Below, in pieces: positions 43,691 to 52,647 of a stretch of 64,000 nucleotides of DNA (the stretch's first letter is position 1; each line of letters begins with the position of its first letter). A model generated the notes under the pieces. That model saw only the letters and a program-made list of their open reading frames with translations, had not been told where the DNA came from and did no database searches. Both the position numbers and the translations under genes were made by a program. The DNA comes from Anaeropeptidivorans aminofermentans (GTDB lineage: Bacteria; Bacillota; Clostridia; Lachnospirales; UBA5962), in NCBI RefSeq assembly GCF_940670685.1, contig NZ_OW711693.1:2108001-2172000 (forward strand). The letters run 5' to 3'.

Positions 43691-44311
43691 TTAAAAAATA
43701 TCTATAAAAATCGTTAAATCATCCCATAAAATTCGTACGGCTTCATCGTAAAAAGCCTCTCTTAGGCTTTTATCAAGCCTTGTTTCAGGCATAGATTTGA
43801 AATTATTTAAAGTTTTAATTTTTCTTTCGGCCGCCTCAAATGATACGCCGAAATTTCTCGATATATCTTCCGGAAATATCCGCATTCCATGCTCCATCAA
43901 AAGCTTTATTAAAGCCTCCGGCATTAAAAGACAAGAAGCGAAAAAATTCGCTTCTATTTCACTTAAGGGCATGTCCGTTTTATGCTCAAGAAGAATATGA
44001 CCGATTTCATGAGCCATAGTCCAGTTTCTTCTTCCCTTACCGGAAGCACCCTCAGAATGGAGGACAAGATATTCCCCCGGTCTGTACTCAATATTAATCC
44101 CGTCTATTACTTTACTTCCCGCGGTAATTTCATAAATGTTCTGATGGGTTAACTTGGAATAGTTTTCAATGGTATCAAAAATAACCGATTTCCCTGGAAT
44201 AAGGATATTTTCAGCTTCTATAGGAAGCTTTATATTCTCTTTAGGCTGGCTTAATAAAAGCTCATATGCCTTAAGCCTGATATAATTAAAATCTATATCA
44301 TATTTATCCAT
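43691..44311 (-). CDS. ImmA/IrrE family metallo-endopeptidase
   Basis: A 206-residue protein with the zinc protease motif HEIGH at 101-105 in the context WTMAHEIGHILLEH, followed by EANFFASCLLMPEALI, both typical of ImmA/IrrE proteins. Family members cleave a cognate XRE repressor, for instance ImmR in ICEBs1, under stress. A 115-codon XRE gene lies 23 bp upstream on the same strand, making a probable protease-repressor pair. No integrase, relaxase or phage gene is nearby, so the pair may be a stand-alone or residual regulatory unit. Confidence 0.88.
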   Translation of the reverse strand: MDKYDIDFNYIRLKAYELLLSQPKENIKLPIEAENILIPGKSVIFDTIENYSKLTHQNIYEITAGSKVIDGINIEYRPGEYLVLHSEGASGKGRRNWTMAHEIGHILLEHKTDMPLSEIEANFFASCLLMPEALIKLLMEHGMRIFPEDISRNFGVSFEAAERKIKTLNNFKSMPETRLDKSLREAFYDEAVRILWDDLTIFIDIF

Positions 44312-44334
44312 GAAACTGTAATCCTAAGCAATTC

Positions 44335-44673
44335 CTATCTTCTTTTATGCTTTAAATAAAGATTGAGCGTGTTTTCAAAGTGGCTCAGGACTTCCTCCCT
44401 CTCTTCATCGCTAAGCTCTCCTGCTTTTCGAAACAGCATTTTAAGCTGGGCATCGTCTTCTCCTTTTCTGGAGTCGGACTTTCCTAAAAGATAATCTGTA
44501 GAAACACCGAAAACCCCTGCAGATTTTTCTGCAAATTCAATTTTAGGCTCTCTAAGCCCGTTTTCATATCTGCTCAAGGTAGACTTTGTAGTGCCGAGAA
44601 GCTCGGCCAAATCGTCCAGCGTCCACCCTCGTTCATGTCTTAATTCTTTAAATCTTCTCTGAAAAGATGCCAT
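44335..44673 (-). CDS. XRE family transcriptional regulator
   Basis: A 112-residue protein with an N-terminal helix-turn-helix of the XRE/Cro group: MASFQRRFKELRHERGWTLD followed by LAELLGTTKSTLSRYENGLREP. I chose ATG 44673 behind AAAGGGGTG; a GTG three codons upstream is possible. The C-terminal tail is charged and helical. With ImmA downstream it is probably the repressor target of that protease. Its operator is not obvious in the upstream spacer. Confidence 0.88.
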   Translation of the reverse strand: MASFQRRFKELRHERGWTLDDLAELLGTTKSTLSRYENGLREPKIEFAEKSAGVFGVSTDYLLGKSDSRKGEDDAQLKMLFRKAGELSDEEREEVLSHFENTLNLYLKHKRR

Positions 44674-44720
44674 AAATAACACCCCTTTAAAATAAATACA
44701 AGCTTAATTACGTATGATTT

Positions 44721-44816
44721 TACAGTAAATAAATATATAAAGCAATAAAAGACGTATATTTATTAAACTTGAAAAGGTCTTTTTGTTTTAAGCTTAATAA
44801 GTTTTTCTTTACTATA
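44721..44816. repeat. Family 4 repeat upstream of XRE gene
   Basis: The second hairpin TTATTAAACTTGAAAA...TTTTAAGCTTAATAAG is intact, while the first is reduced to ACAGTAAATAAATATATAA. The right end reads TTTACTATA. It fills most of the spacer between the XRE gene and rnr. Confidence 0.55.
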
Positions 44817-44920
44817 ATCCGCTTATTAAAAGCTTTCCTTATAAATATTTTATCATAAATTGCCAATTAATCAACCTGTTTGAATAAAAAACTAATTTCG
44901 CATAAGTATTTCAGGCTAAA

Positions 44921-47056
44921 TTATGATTCGTCCCTCACAAACAAAAGATCTATTCTTCTGTTTTCAATATCTGCCCTTAACACAGATACCTTTACATGCT
45001 GGCCGATTTTATATATATTTCCATAATGCTCTCCTACTACTTCGTAATTCTTTTCGTCAAAGATATAATAATCATCTGACATATCGGAAAAGCTTACCAT
45101 GCCTTCAACTGTATTGGAAAGCTCCACATAAATTCCCCAATTGGTAACACTGGATACGATTCCGTCAAATATTTGACCAACCTTATCCTGCATATACTGT
45201 GCCTTTTTCAAATTGAGAGTTTCTCTTTCGGCTTCTTCTGCAGTTCTTTCCGTAAGAGAAGAATTTTTACACACTTCGGGAAGAATCTTTGTATAATGCT
45301 TCTGCCTTTTTTCATCAAGTCTTCCTTCGATATTCTCTTTTATAATTCTGTGTATCTGGAGATCGGGATACCTTCTGATAGGCGATGTAAAATGACAGTA
45401 ATAATTAGCCGCAAGACCAAAATGGCCTTCATTCTCATAGGTATATCTGGCCTGTTTCATGCTTCTTAAGGCCACTTTGCTGATAAGCATTATTTCAGGC
45501 TTATCTTGAAGCCTTGAAATAAGAGCTTGTATGCTTTTGGGATGGTTGGAACGGCCCTTCAGGCTATAGCCAAAATGGCTTATAAATTCCGAAAGGGCTT
45601 CCAGCTTTTCCTTATCGGGCTTTGCATGAGATCTGTAAACAAAGGGCATTTCAAGCCAATAATAGGTCTGGGCTATGGTCTCGTTGCAAACAAGCATAAA
45701 TTCTTCTATAATGCCTGTGGAAAATGTCCGTTTTCTTGGAACAATATCAATAGGCCAGCCTTTTTCGTCAAGGACTACCTTTGATTCCTGAAAATCAAAT
45801 TCTATGGCACCTCTTTCGATTCTCTTCTGCCTTAAAATCTCGCTAAGCTCTCCCATTTGCCTGAGCATAGGAAGCACCTCTGCATATTCCTTCTCATAAT
45901 ACTCATCATCATTAAGGGCAAGCTCTACGCCTTCGTATGAAAGCCTTTTATTTACGTTAATAATAGTTTCTTCTATTTTATGGCTTACAACATTTCCGCT
46001 CTTATCAATATCCATAATGCAGCTTAAAGCAAGCCTTTCTTCCCCTTCGTTTAGAGAGCAAATGCCGTTTGAAAGGCTATGGGGAAGCATGGGTATCACC
46101 CTGTCTGCAAGATATACGCTTGTCCCCCTTTTAAGAGCTTCTTTATCAAGGGGCGAACCTTCTTTTACATAATTAGTTACATCTGCAATATGAACCCCCA
46201 GCCTGAAGATATCCCCTTCTTTTGCTAAGGTTACTGCATCGTCTAAATCTTTGGCGTCTTCTCCGTCAATCGTAACAGTTAAAATATCCCTTAAATCAAG
46301 CCTGTTTTTCATATCTTCTTCTAAAACATAAGGGGATATATTTTCGGCTTCCCTTAAAACTTCCTGGGGAAATTCCTCTGGAATCTGAAATTGCCGAACG
46401 ATGCTTAATATATCTACGCCTGGGTCATTCATATGGCCTAAAATTTCTATTATTTTTCCTTCGGGATTTCTATTTTCAATGCTTGCAGGCTTTGTTATTT
46501 TAACGACTACCTTATGGCCGTTTACGGCTCCCTTAGCTCCTGATTTGGGTATATAAATATCCGAGGATATTTTAGGGTCATCAGGACGGACAAAACCAAA
46601 ATTCTTATTCCTGTCAAATGTTCCTACAATGCCATTTAAGCCTCTTTTTAAAACCTTTATGATTCTTCCTTCTGCACGGGTATTCGGGCCCATCTCGGAG
46701 ACCACCTGGGCAAGAACCAAGTCTTTATGCATTGCGCCGCCTACGTATTCTTCGGGTATAAAAATATCTCTCGCCCTTGTTTCATCAGGCATAACAAAGC
46801 CAAAGCCCTTGGCATTTCCCTGAAAGATGCCCTTGACAAGCTGCATATCAGATAAAGGCATAATTTTGCCCTTTTTCGTAATAATAAGCTCTCCGTCATT
46901 TTCAAGCTCTTTAATAATATAATTAAATTCGTCTCTTTCATTCGAAGGAACTTCCATAAAAAATGACAGTTCGGATATTTTCATCGGCACATATTCCGAA
47001 GAATTTATTATTTTAACTATTTTATTTTTTCTTTCATTATAAACTTCTGCTTCCAC
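44921..47056 (-). CDS. rnr: Ribonuclease R
   Basis: RNase R degrades structured RNA 3'-5'. GTG at 47056 lies six bases after AAAGGAG, which fits better than a TTG immediately upstream; this gives 711 residues. Domains in order are an N-terminal winged helix (to about 70), two cold-shock OB domains (GNAKGFGFVMPDE and DRNKNFGFVRPDD), the RNB catalytic core with DGEDAKDLDDAV carrying the metal-binding Asp cluster, and a C-terminal S1 domain (GIVSSVTNWGIYVEL). It follows secG on the same strand, a common Firmicute order; smpB, often next, is not found here. Confidence 0.96.
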   Translation of the reverse strand: MEAEVYNERKNKIVKIINSSEYVPMKISELSFFMEVPSNERDEFNYIIKELENDGELIITKKGKIMPLSDMQLVKGIFQGNAKGFGFVMPDETRARDIFIPEEYVGGAMHKDLVLAQVVSEMGPNTRAEGRIIKVLKRGLNGIVGTFDRNKNFGFVRPDDPKISSDIYIPKSGAKGAVNGHKVVVKITKPASIENRNPEGKIIEILGHMNDPGVDILSIVRQFQIPEEFPQEVLREAENISPYVLEEDMKNRLDLRDILTVTIDGEDAKDLDDAVTLAKEGDIFRLGVHIADVTNYVKEGSPLDKEALKRGTSVYLADRVIPMLPHSLSNGICSLNEGEERLALSCIMDIDKSGNVVSHKIEETIINVNKRLSYEGVELALNDDEYYEKEYAEVLPMLRQMGELSEILRQKRIERGAIEFDFQESKVVLDEKGWPIDIVPRKRTFSTGIIEEFMLVCNETIAQTYYWLEMPFVYRSHAKPDKEKLEALSEFISHFGYSLKGRSNHPKSIQALISRLQDKPEIMLISKVALRSMKQARYTYENEGHFGLAANYYCHFTSPIRRYPDLQIHRIIKENIEGRLDEKRQKHYTKILPEVCKNSSLTERTAEEAERETLNLKKAQYMQDKVGQIFDGIVSSVTNWGIYVELSNTVEGMVSFSDMSDDYYIFDEKNYEVVGEHYGNIYKIGQHVKVSVLRADIENRRIDLLFVRDES

Positions 47057-47076
47057 CAAATTCTCCTTTCTGTCTC

Positions 47077-47173
47077 ATAATCAATTTCCTTTTATTCCGC
47101 CGTAAATTCCTTGGCGGCAGAAGATTTAAGTCAATTGATAACGATATTGTTTTATAAGTAATTCAAATATAGC
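47077..47173 (+). repeat. Family 2 repeat between secG and rnr
   Basis: A reduced copy of about 97 bp: ATCAATTTCCTTTTATTCCGC, cut here at ATCAATTTCCTTTTATTCC, then TTAAGTCAATTGATAACG and TTTTATAAGTAATTCAAATATA. It sits directly upstream of the rnr ribosome binding site. Confidence 0.6.
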
Positions 47174-47245
47174 AAATTATTTAAACTTTAATCCTAGATT
47201 TTATTTCAATAATATTCTTATCATATTTAGCAATATAAATACAAA

Positions 47246-47279
47246 AAAACCTTTCTACAGTTTATTGCAGAAAGGTTTA
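47246..47279 (-). terminator. Terminator after secG
   Basis: On the minus strand AAACCTTTCTGC pairs with GTAGAAAGGTTT and is followed by TTTT. It separates secG from rnr, so rnr probably has its own promoter. Confidence 0.82.
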
Positions 47280-47287
47280 TCACTTAT

Positions 47288-47536
47288 TTATCTTACTAAG
47301 CAAAGCACTAAAGATAATATCATGAACACAGCACCTAATATCTTGCTGTATTTTTCAAGAGCGCCTTCTAGAGAACGTCCTTTATTCTTATCCCAGTAGG
47401 TCTGAGAATCGCTCATACCACCGGTAACGGCACCAAGACCACCTGCCGAACGCTTCTTCTGCATAAGAATAACCGTAACGAGTCCTAAACAAACCGCTAT
47501 ATAAATAATGCTTAATAACACAAACGGTACTGACAT
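47288..47536 (-). CDS. secG: Preprotein translocase subunit SecG
   Basis: SecG is the small accessory subunit of the SecYEG channel. The 82-residue product has the expected two membrane helices: IIYIAVCLGLVTVILMQ, then a Gly-rich cytoplasmic loop AGGLGAVTGGM, then AVFMILSLVLCLV. The start ATG follows AAGGAGGTAT. It lies about 33 bp downstream of tRNA-Tyr on the same strand, so it may be partly transcribed by read-through from the rRNA-tRNA unit. Confidence 0.93.
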   Translation of the reverse strand: MSVPFVLLSIIYIAVCLGLVTVILMQKKRSAGGLGAVTGGMSDSQTYWDKNKGRSLEGALEKYSKILGAVFMILSLVLCLVR

Positions 47537-47569
47537 GATATACCTCCTTGCTATCTTCTATAATAAAAG

Positions 47570-47651
47570 TGGGGGAAGAAGGATTCGAACCTTCGAAAGC
47601 GTTGCTAACAGATTTACAGTCTGCCCCCTTTGGCCACTCGGGAATTCCCCC
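47570..47651 (-). tRNA. tRNA-Tyr (anticodon GUA)
   Basis: The 82-nt class II tRNA has acceptor stem GGGGGAA/TTCCCCC with discriminator A, a long variable arm, and the T loop GGTTCGAATCC. The anticodon loop is ACTGTAAAT, giving GUA. CCA is not encoded. It lies 20 bp downstream of the 5S rRNA, so it probably belongs to that transcript. It is a predicted Tgt substrate. Confidence 0.95.
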
Positions 47652-47671
47652 ATAAAAAAATTCAATTGGAA

Positions 47672-47788
47672 TCCGGCAGCCACCTACTCTCCCGGGCAGT
47701 CTCCCGCCAAGTACCATCGGCCGTCTGTGGCTTAATCGTCGTGTTCGGTATGGGTACGGATGTTTCCCATAGACGCATCACCACCGGA
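47672..47788 (-). rRNA. rrf: 5S rRNA
   Basis: The 117-nt minus-strand sequence begins TCCGGTGGTGATGCGTC and ends GGTGGCTGCCGGA, so its ends pair in the terminal stem. The conserved CCCATACCGAACACG (loop C/helix III) and GGGAGAGTAGG features are present. It lies about 250 bp after the 16S rRNA, with no 23S gene in between. Confidence 0.96.
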
Positions 47789-49560
<1,772 letters not shown>

Positions 49561-49794
49561 ATCCTTGTCCACTCTTGTCTAAAAGCAAGCTTTTAGACTG
49601 TCAAACGGATATTTTATATCCTTTTCGACTATCTGGCATTTGTTTCTCGTCATTACTTTTCTTCGTTAGCCTTAAAGCTCTCAAAGTTTTTTCTTTTCGG
49701 GTTGGTTCTTTCCTTATTATTCAGTTTTCAATGTTCTCGTTTTTGTTTCTTATGCTTGTTTTTCCTGCGCTGTCCTCTCTCGGACGCAAAATCT

Positions 49795-49823
49795 AGTTTA
49801 CCACATGCTTTTACAATTGTCAA
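49795..49823 (-). promoter_or_regulatory. rRNA operon promoter
   Basis: On the minus strand TTGACA (49818-49823) is followed after 17 bp by TAAACT (49795-49800). It lies about 235 bp upstream of the 16S 5' end. The leader between holds a hairpin GCGTCCGAGAGAGGACAGCGC, cut here at GTCCGAGAGAGGAC, typical of an rRNA leader. Confidence 0.85.
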
Positions 49824-49850
49824 CTTCTTTTTTGAACTTTTTTATAATAT

Positions 49851-50501
49851 TTATCTTTTATAAGCTTCCAGCCTATAGATAGGCATACCTTTTGCAGAAA
49901 ACTTCATTTCATATTCTGTCATTATATTTCCTTCAAAGTTGCTGGAATGTAAATCAAGGCTTATATTTTTAAGCCCCCACCCTTGTCCTGAAAATTCATT
50001 TAAGGAGAACTCAAAAAGCTGGGTATTATCCGTTTTAAAATGGATTTCCCCGTCCTTTGTTAACAGCTTATCATATATGGAAAGAAAGCTTCTGTAAGTA
50101 AGGCGTCTTTTAACCCATTTTTTTCTATTGGGCCATGGATCGCTGAAATTTAAGTATATAAGGCTTACTTCATCTTCTGCAAAAAAGTTATCAATATTTG
50201 TAGCGTCTGTGGCAAGAAAAAGAATATTGTTTATATTTTCTCCGGCTTCCTTAAGCTCTCTTATTTTTCTGGCCCCTGTAACGATTACAGACCATTCTCT
50301 TTCAATGGCAACAAAGTTAACATCAGGGTTAAGCCTTGCGCTTTCCGTTATGAAGTTGCCTTTACCGCAGCCTATTTCTATCCGCAAGGGATTGTTATTT
50401 TTAAATATTTCATTCCAGCGCCCCTTGCTGTCAGGGTTTTGCAAAATAAGCTCATTGTTTTCAAATTCATTAACCGTCCAGTTCTTTTTTCTTACCCTCA
50501 T
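49851..50501 (-). CDS. trmB: tRNA (guanine-N7-)-methyltransferase TrmB
   Basis: TrmB makes m7G46 in tRNA variable loops, using S-adenosylmethionine. ATG 50501 (MRVRKKNWTVNEF) follows AAGGAG at a proper distance; the open frame extends 14 codons upstream without support. The 216-residue product shows the SAM motif IEIGCGKGNF, the family signature NFSDPWPNRKKWVKRRL and the C-terminal TEYEMKF. It reads toward the rRNA operon on the same strand, and the rRNA promoter lies directly beyond its stop. Confidence 0.95.
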   Translation of the reverse strand: MRVRKKNWTVNEFENNELILQNPDSKGRWNEIFKNNNPLRIEIGCGKGNFITESARLNPDVNFVAIEREWSVIVTGARKIRELKEAGENINNILFLATDATNIDNFFAEDEVSLIYLNFSDPWPNRKKWVKRRLTYRSFLSIYDKLLTKDGEIHFKTDNTQLFEFSLNEFSGQGWGLKNISLDLHSSNFEGNIMTEYEMKFSAKGMPIYRLEAYKR

Positions 50502-50705
50502 AATGCGCTCCTTAAAAAATATAATGACTTGTATATTTTCCATTATATTTCAAAAAAAGTCAACTATTATAATAAGTATTTTTTCTATTTATACGAAGTA
50601 GACTTAAAAATGATACAGGTATAAGCTTATGGGTTATTTTCAAGTCTGTGCCTTTCTATTTTTAACAAATTTAAATTTAAGTTTATAAACAATAAAATCC
50701 TTCCG

Positions 50706-50734
50706 TTGTAAATATATTTTTGTTATATTATACT
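50706..50734 (+). promoter_or_regulatory. Promoter of the Crp/Fnr regulator gene
   Basis: TTGTAA (50706-50711) and TATACT (50729-50734) are separated by 17 bp. Downstream at 50754-50786 the half-sites TCGGTATG and CATATACCGA are inverted, a possible operator or leader stem. The rest of the 312 bp trmB-regulator spacer shows nothing else. Confidence 0.6.
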
Positions 50735-50813
50735 TACAATATAATTATCGGCATCGGTATGATTCGCATGAAAATCCATATACCGAAGAAAATTAAACAT
50801 AATGGAGTTGACT

Positions 50814-51473
50814 ATGAAAAATTATTATCCTTTATTAAAAGATGTATCAATGTTTAAAGGCATAGATGAAGAATCCTTTCCAGAAATGCTCTCATACCTT
50901 GACGCATACGAAAAAAGCTATGATAAAAACGATTCCATATTAAACGCCGGCGACCCTGTGATAAACGTGGGAATTGTTCTTGACGGACTTATTCATATTA
51001 TAAAAGAGGATGTTAACGGGAATCGGTCAATCGTTGCAGAATTCGGGAAAAATCATATTTTTGCCGAGGCCTTTTGCTGTGCACGGCTTGAAAAAATGCC
51101 TGTTTCAGTAACTTCCGCATCAAAATCTTCTATATTTTTCGTAAATTACGGTAAGATTATAAGAGAGTGCGGAGGAAAAAGGCATTTTCATCATATGCTG
51201 ATTGAAAATATGCTTATGATAATGGCCAGAAAAAATCTTGTTCTAAATCAAAAAATCGAATATGTTTCAAAAAGAACTACCAGAGAAAAGCTTATGGCTT
51301 ATCTTTCAAGATGCGCTGTTGAAAGCCAAAGCAGAATATTTGAAATCCCTTTTAACAGGCAAGAGCTTTCGGATTTTCTTTTCATTGACAGAAGCGCCAT
51401 GTCAAAAGAGCTTTCAAAGCTCAAAGAAGAAGGAATTATAGATTATTATAAAAATCAATTTAAGCTTTTATAA
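50814..51473 (+). CDS. Crp/Fnr family transcriptional regulator
   Basis: A 219-residue regulator with an N-terminal cyclic-nucleotide-binding-like beta barrel (about 15-125) and a C-terminal winged helix. ATG 50814 (MKNYYPLLKDV) follows TGGAG; an in-frame ATG four codons earlier contains that site. The DNA-binding part reads IPFNRQELSDFLFIDRSAMSKELSKLKEEGII, here split as FNRQELSDFLFID and RSAMSKELSKL. No Fnr-type iron-sulfur Cys cluster is visible, and the cNMP-binding Arg/Glu pattern is poorly kept, so the effector is unknown. Relatives in Clostridia govern anaerobic metabolism or the hybrid-cluster protein. Confidence 0.9.
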   Translation: MKNYYPLLKDVSMFKGIDEESFPEMLSYLDAYEKSYDKNDSILNAGDPVINVGIVLDGLIHIIKEDVNGNRSIVAEFGKNHIFAEAFCCARLEKMPVSVTSASKSSIFFVNYGKIIRECGGKRHFHHMLIENMLMIMARKNLVLNQKIEYVSKRTTREKLMAYLSRCAVESQSRIFEIPFNRQELSDFLFIDRSAMSKELSKLKEEGIIDYYKNQFKLL

Positions 51474-51568
51474 TTAAGGTCTTATAAATATTCTGGTGTT
51501 AGGAATGTATCTTTATTTTTGAAATGCACATAATAAAAGTGCAGCCAAAAAATAAAGGAATGATTATT

Positions 51569-51724
51569 ATGCTGGAATATAATAATATGGCCGCTTTAGA
51601 GCTTGGAATGTCTCTTTTTCCGCCTATAAACGCTTTCTGGGATTCACAAAGAAGAAAATTCAGAGAAATTTCTTCTCAAAAACTTATTAAAGAATATAAG
51701 GCAGGCGTTTATCTGGCAGAATAA
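51569..51724 (+). CDS. Small protein, 51 residues, after the Crp/Fnr gene
   Basis: A short gene with a convincing layout: AAAGGA lies nine bases before ATG 51569 and a strong terminator follows directly. The 51-residue product (MLEYNNMAALELGMSLFPP then INAFWDSQRRKFREISSQK, ending YLAE) is not a family I know. It has an initial hydrophobic-aromatic part and a basic central helix but no obvious membrane span. It is co-oriented with the regulator, about 95 bp downstream, and may share its transcript. An earlier in-frame ATG (51560) has too little spacing. Confidence 0.6.
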   Translation: MLEYNNMAALELGMSLFPPINAFWDSQRRKFREISSQKLIKEYKAGVYLAE

Positions 51725-51728
51725 CGGC

Positions 51729-51764
51729 AAAAAACCTCCGAAGCATATGCTTCGGAAGTTTTTT
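51729..51764 (+). terminator. Terminator after the 51-residue ORF
   Basis: AACCTCCGAAGCA pairs with TGCTTCGGAAGTT with one mismatch and is followed by TTTT. A-rich sequence upstream suggests that it also works in reverse. It supports transcription through the small ORF. Confidence 0.87.
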
Positions 51765-51935
51765 ATAGTTATCAAATTTGAAAAAAATTAAACTTATGCT
51801 TGAATAAAAGTAAAATTGTAGGGTTGTAAATTTGCTTTTCCTTGATTTTATGCCTTCTTGTATCCTGTTATTTACTGCGGAAGAAAAGAAAATTTACTAT
51901 ACGCCCGTATCTTTTTCAAATTCCCTTGGTATAAA

Positions 51936-52448
51936 TTAAAATGTAAGGTCAGGAGCTGCGTAAACTCTTGTGCCGAGCTCGGTATCAAGAAGATATAAGC
52001 CTTGTGCATCCTTGCCGAAAAGTTCATACTTTTTAATTAAAGCTTCTGCATTGCTTTCTTCTTCCATCTGCTCTTTTACGAACCAGTCTAAAAATTGCAT
52101 CGTACGGAAATCTTTGATTTCGTAGGCAGCATCATAGATGTTATGAATAGACGCCGTAACAAATTTCTCGTGCTCCAAAGCCATATCCAGAGGTGTTTTA
52201 TGGCAGGCATATTCTTTATCGGGTTTATCAATAGCTTCGAGAACTACTCTCTCGCTATTTTCCTGGAGGTATTTAATAAAAAGGAGCGCATGGTCTCTTT
52301 CTTCCTGAGCCTGAATATTAAACCAGTTGGCAAATCCCTGAAGCTCTTCATCAGCATAGTAATTGGCAAAATCAAGATATAAATAAGCGGAAAAGAATTC
52401 CTTTGTTACTTGTTCATTTATAAGCTTTATTATTTTTTTATCTAACAT
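51936..52448 (-). CDS. ftnA: Ferritin (non-haem)
   Basis: A 170-residue ferritin that oxidises and stores iron as a 24-mer shell. Ferroxidase-centre residues are present: E17, E50 and H53 (EERDH), E94 (LEHEKFV region) and the Gln/Glu of the KEQMEEESNAEAL helix. The start ATG follows AGGAGGAGAT. It is a single gene with its own strong promoter. It is not a Dps or bacterioferritin: the haem-binding Met and Dps-type N-terminal ligands are absent. Confidence 0.94.
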   Translation of the reverse strand: MLDKKIIKLINEQVTKEFFSAYLYLDFANYYADEELQGFANWFNIQAQEERDHALLFIKYLQENSERVVLEAIDKPDKEYACHKTPLDMALEHEKFVTASIHNIYDAAYEIKDFRTMQFLDWFVKEQMEEESNAEALIKKYELFGKDAQGLYLLDTELGTRVYAAPDLTF

Positions 52449-52496
52449 ATTATCTCCTCCTGTATTATATGATATTTAGTATTTCCTGATAATTAT

Positions 52497-52525
52497 ATTC
52501 TAATATTTATAGTGCAAACTGTCAA
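52497..52525 (-). promoter_or_regulatory. Promoter of ferritin gene
   Basis: On the minus strand TTGACA (52520-52525) is followed after 17 bp by TAGAAT (52497-52502). No clear Fur or PerR box overlaps it. Confidence 0.8.
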
Positions 52526-52647
52526 CTAATAATATTATATATTTATTTTACATTATGTATGGAACTTTTTATCTGCATTGCCCGTCTTTAGAAGTAATCA
52601 GGGTAGGAATAAATTTATAAACCCAAAAAATAAAGGAGGTTTTAATT

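Noticed and set aside
43691-44673. Toxin-antitoxin system
   Set aside because: HEIGH plus XRE could suggest a toxin-antitoxin pair, but sequence order and motifs fit ImmA with its repressor better; a COG2856-type antitoxin cannot be fully excluded.
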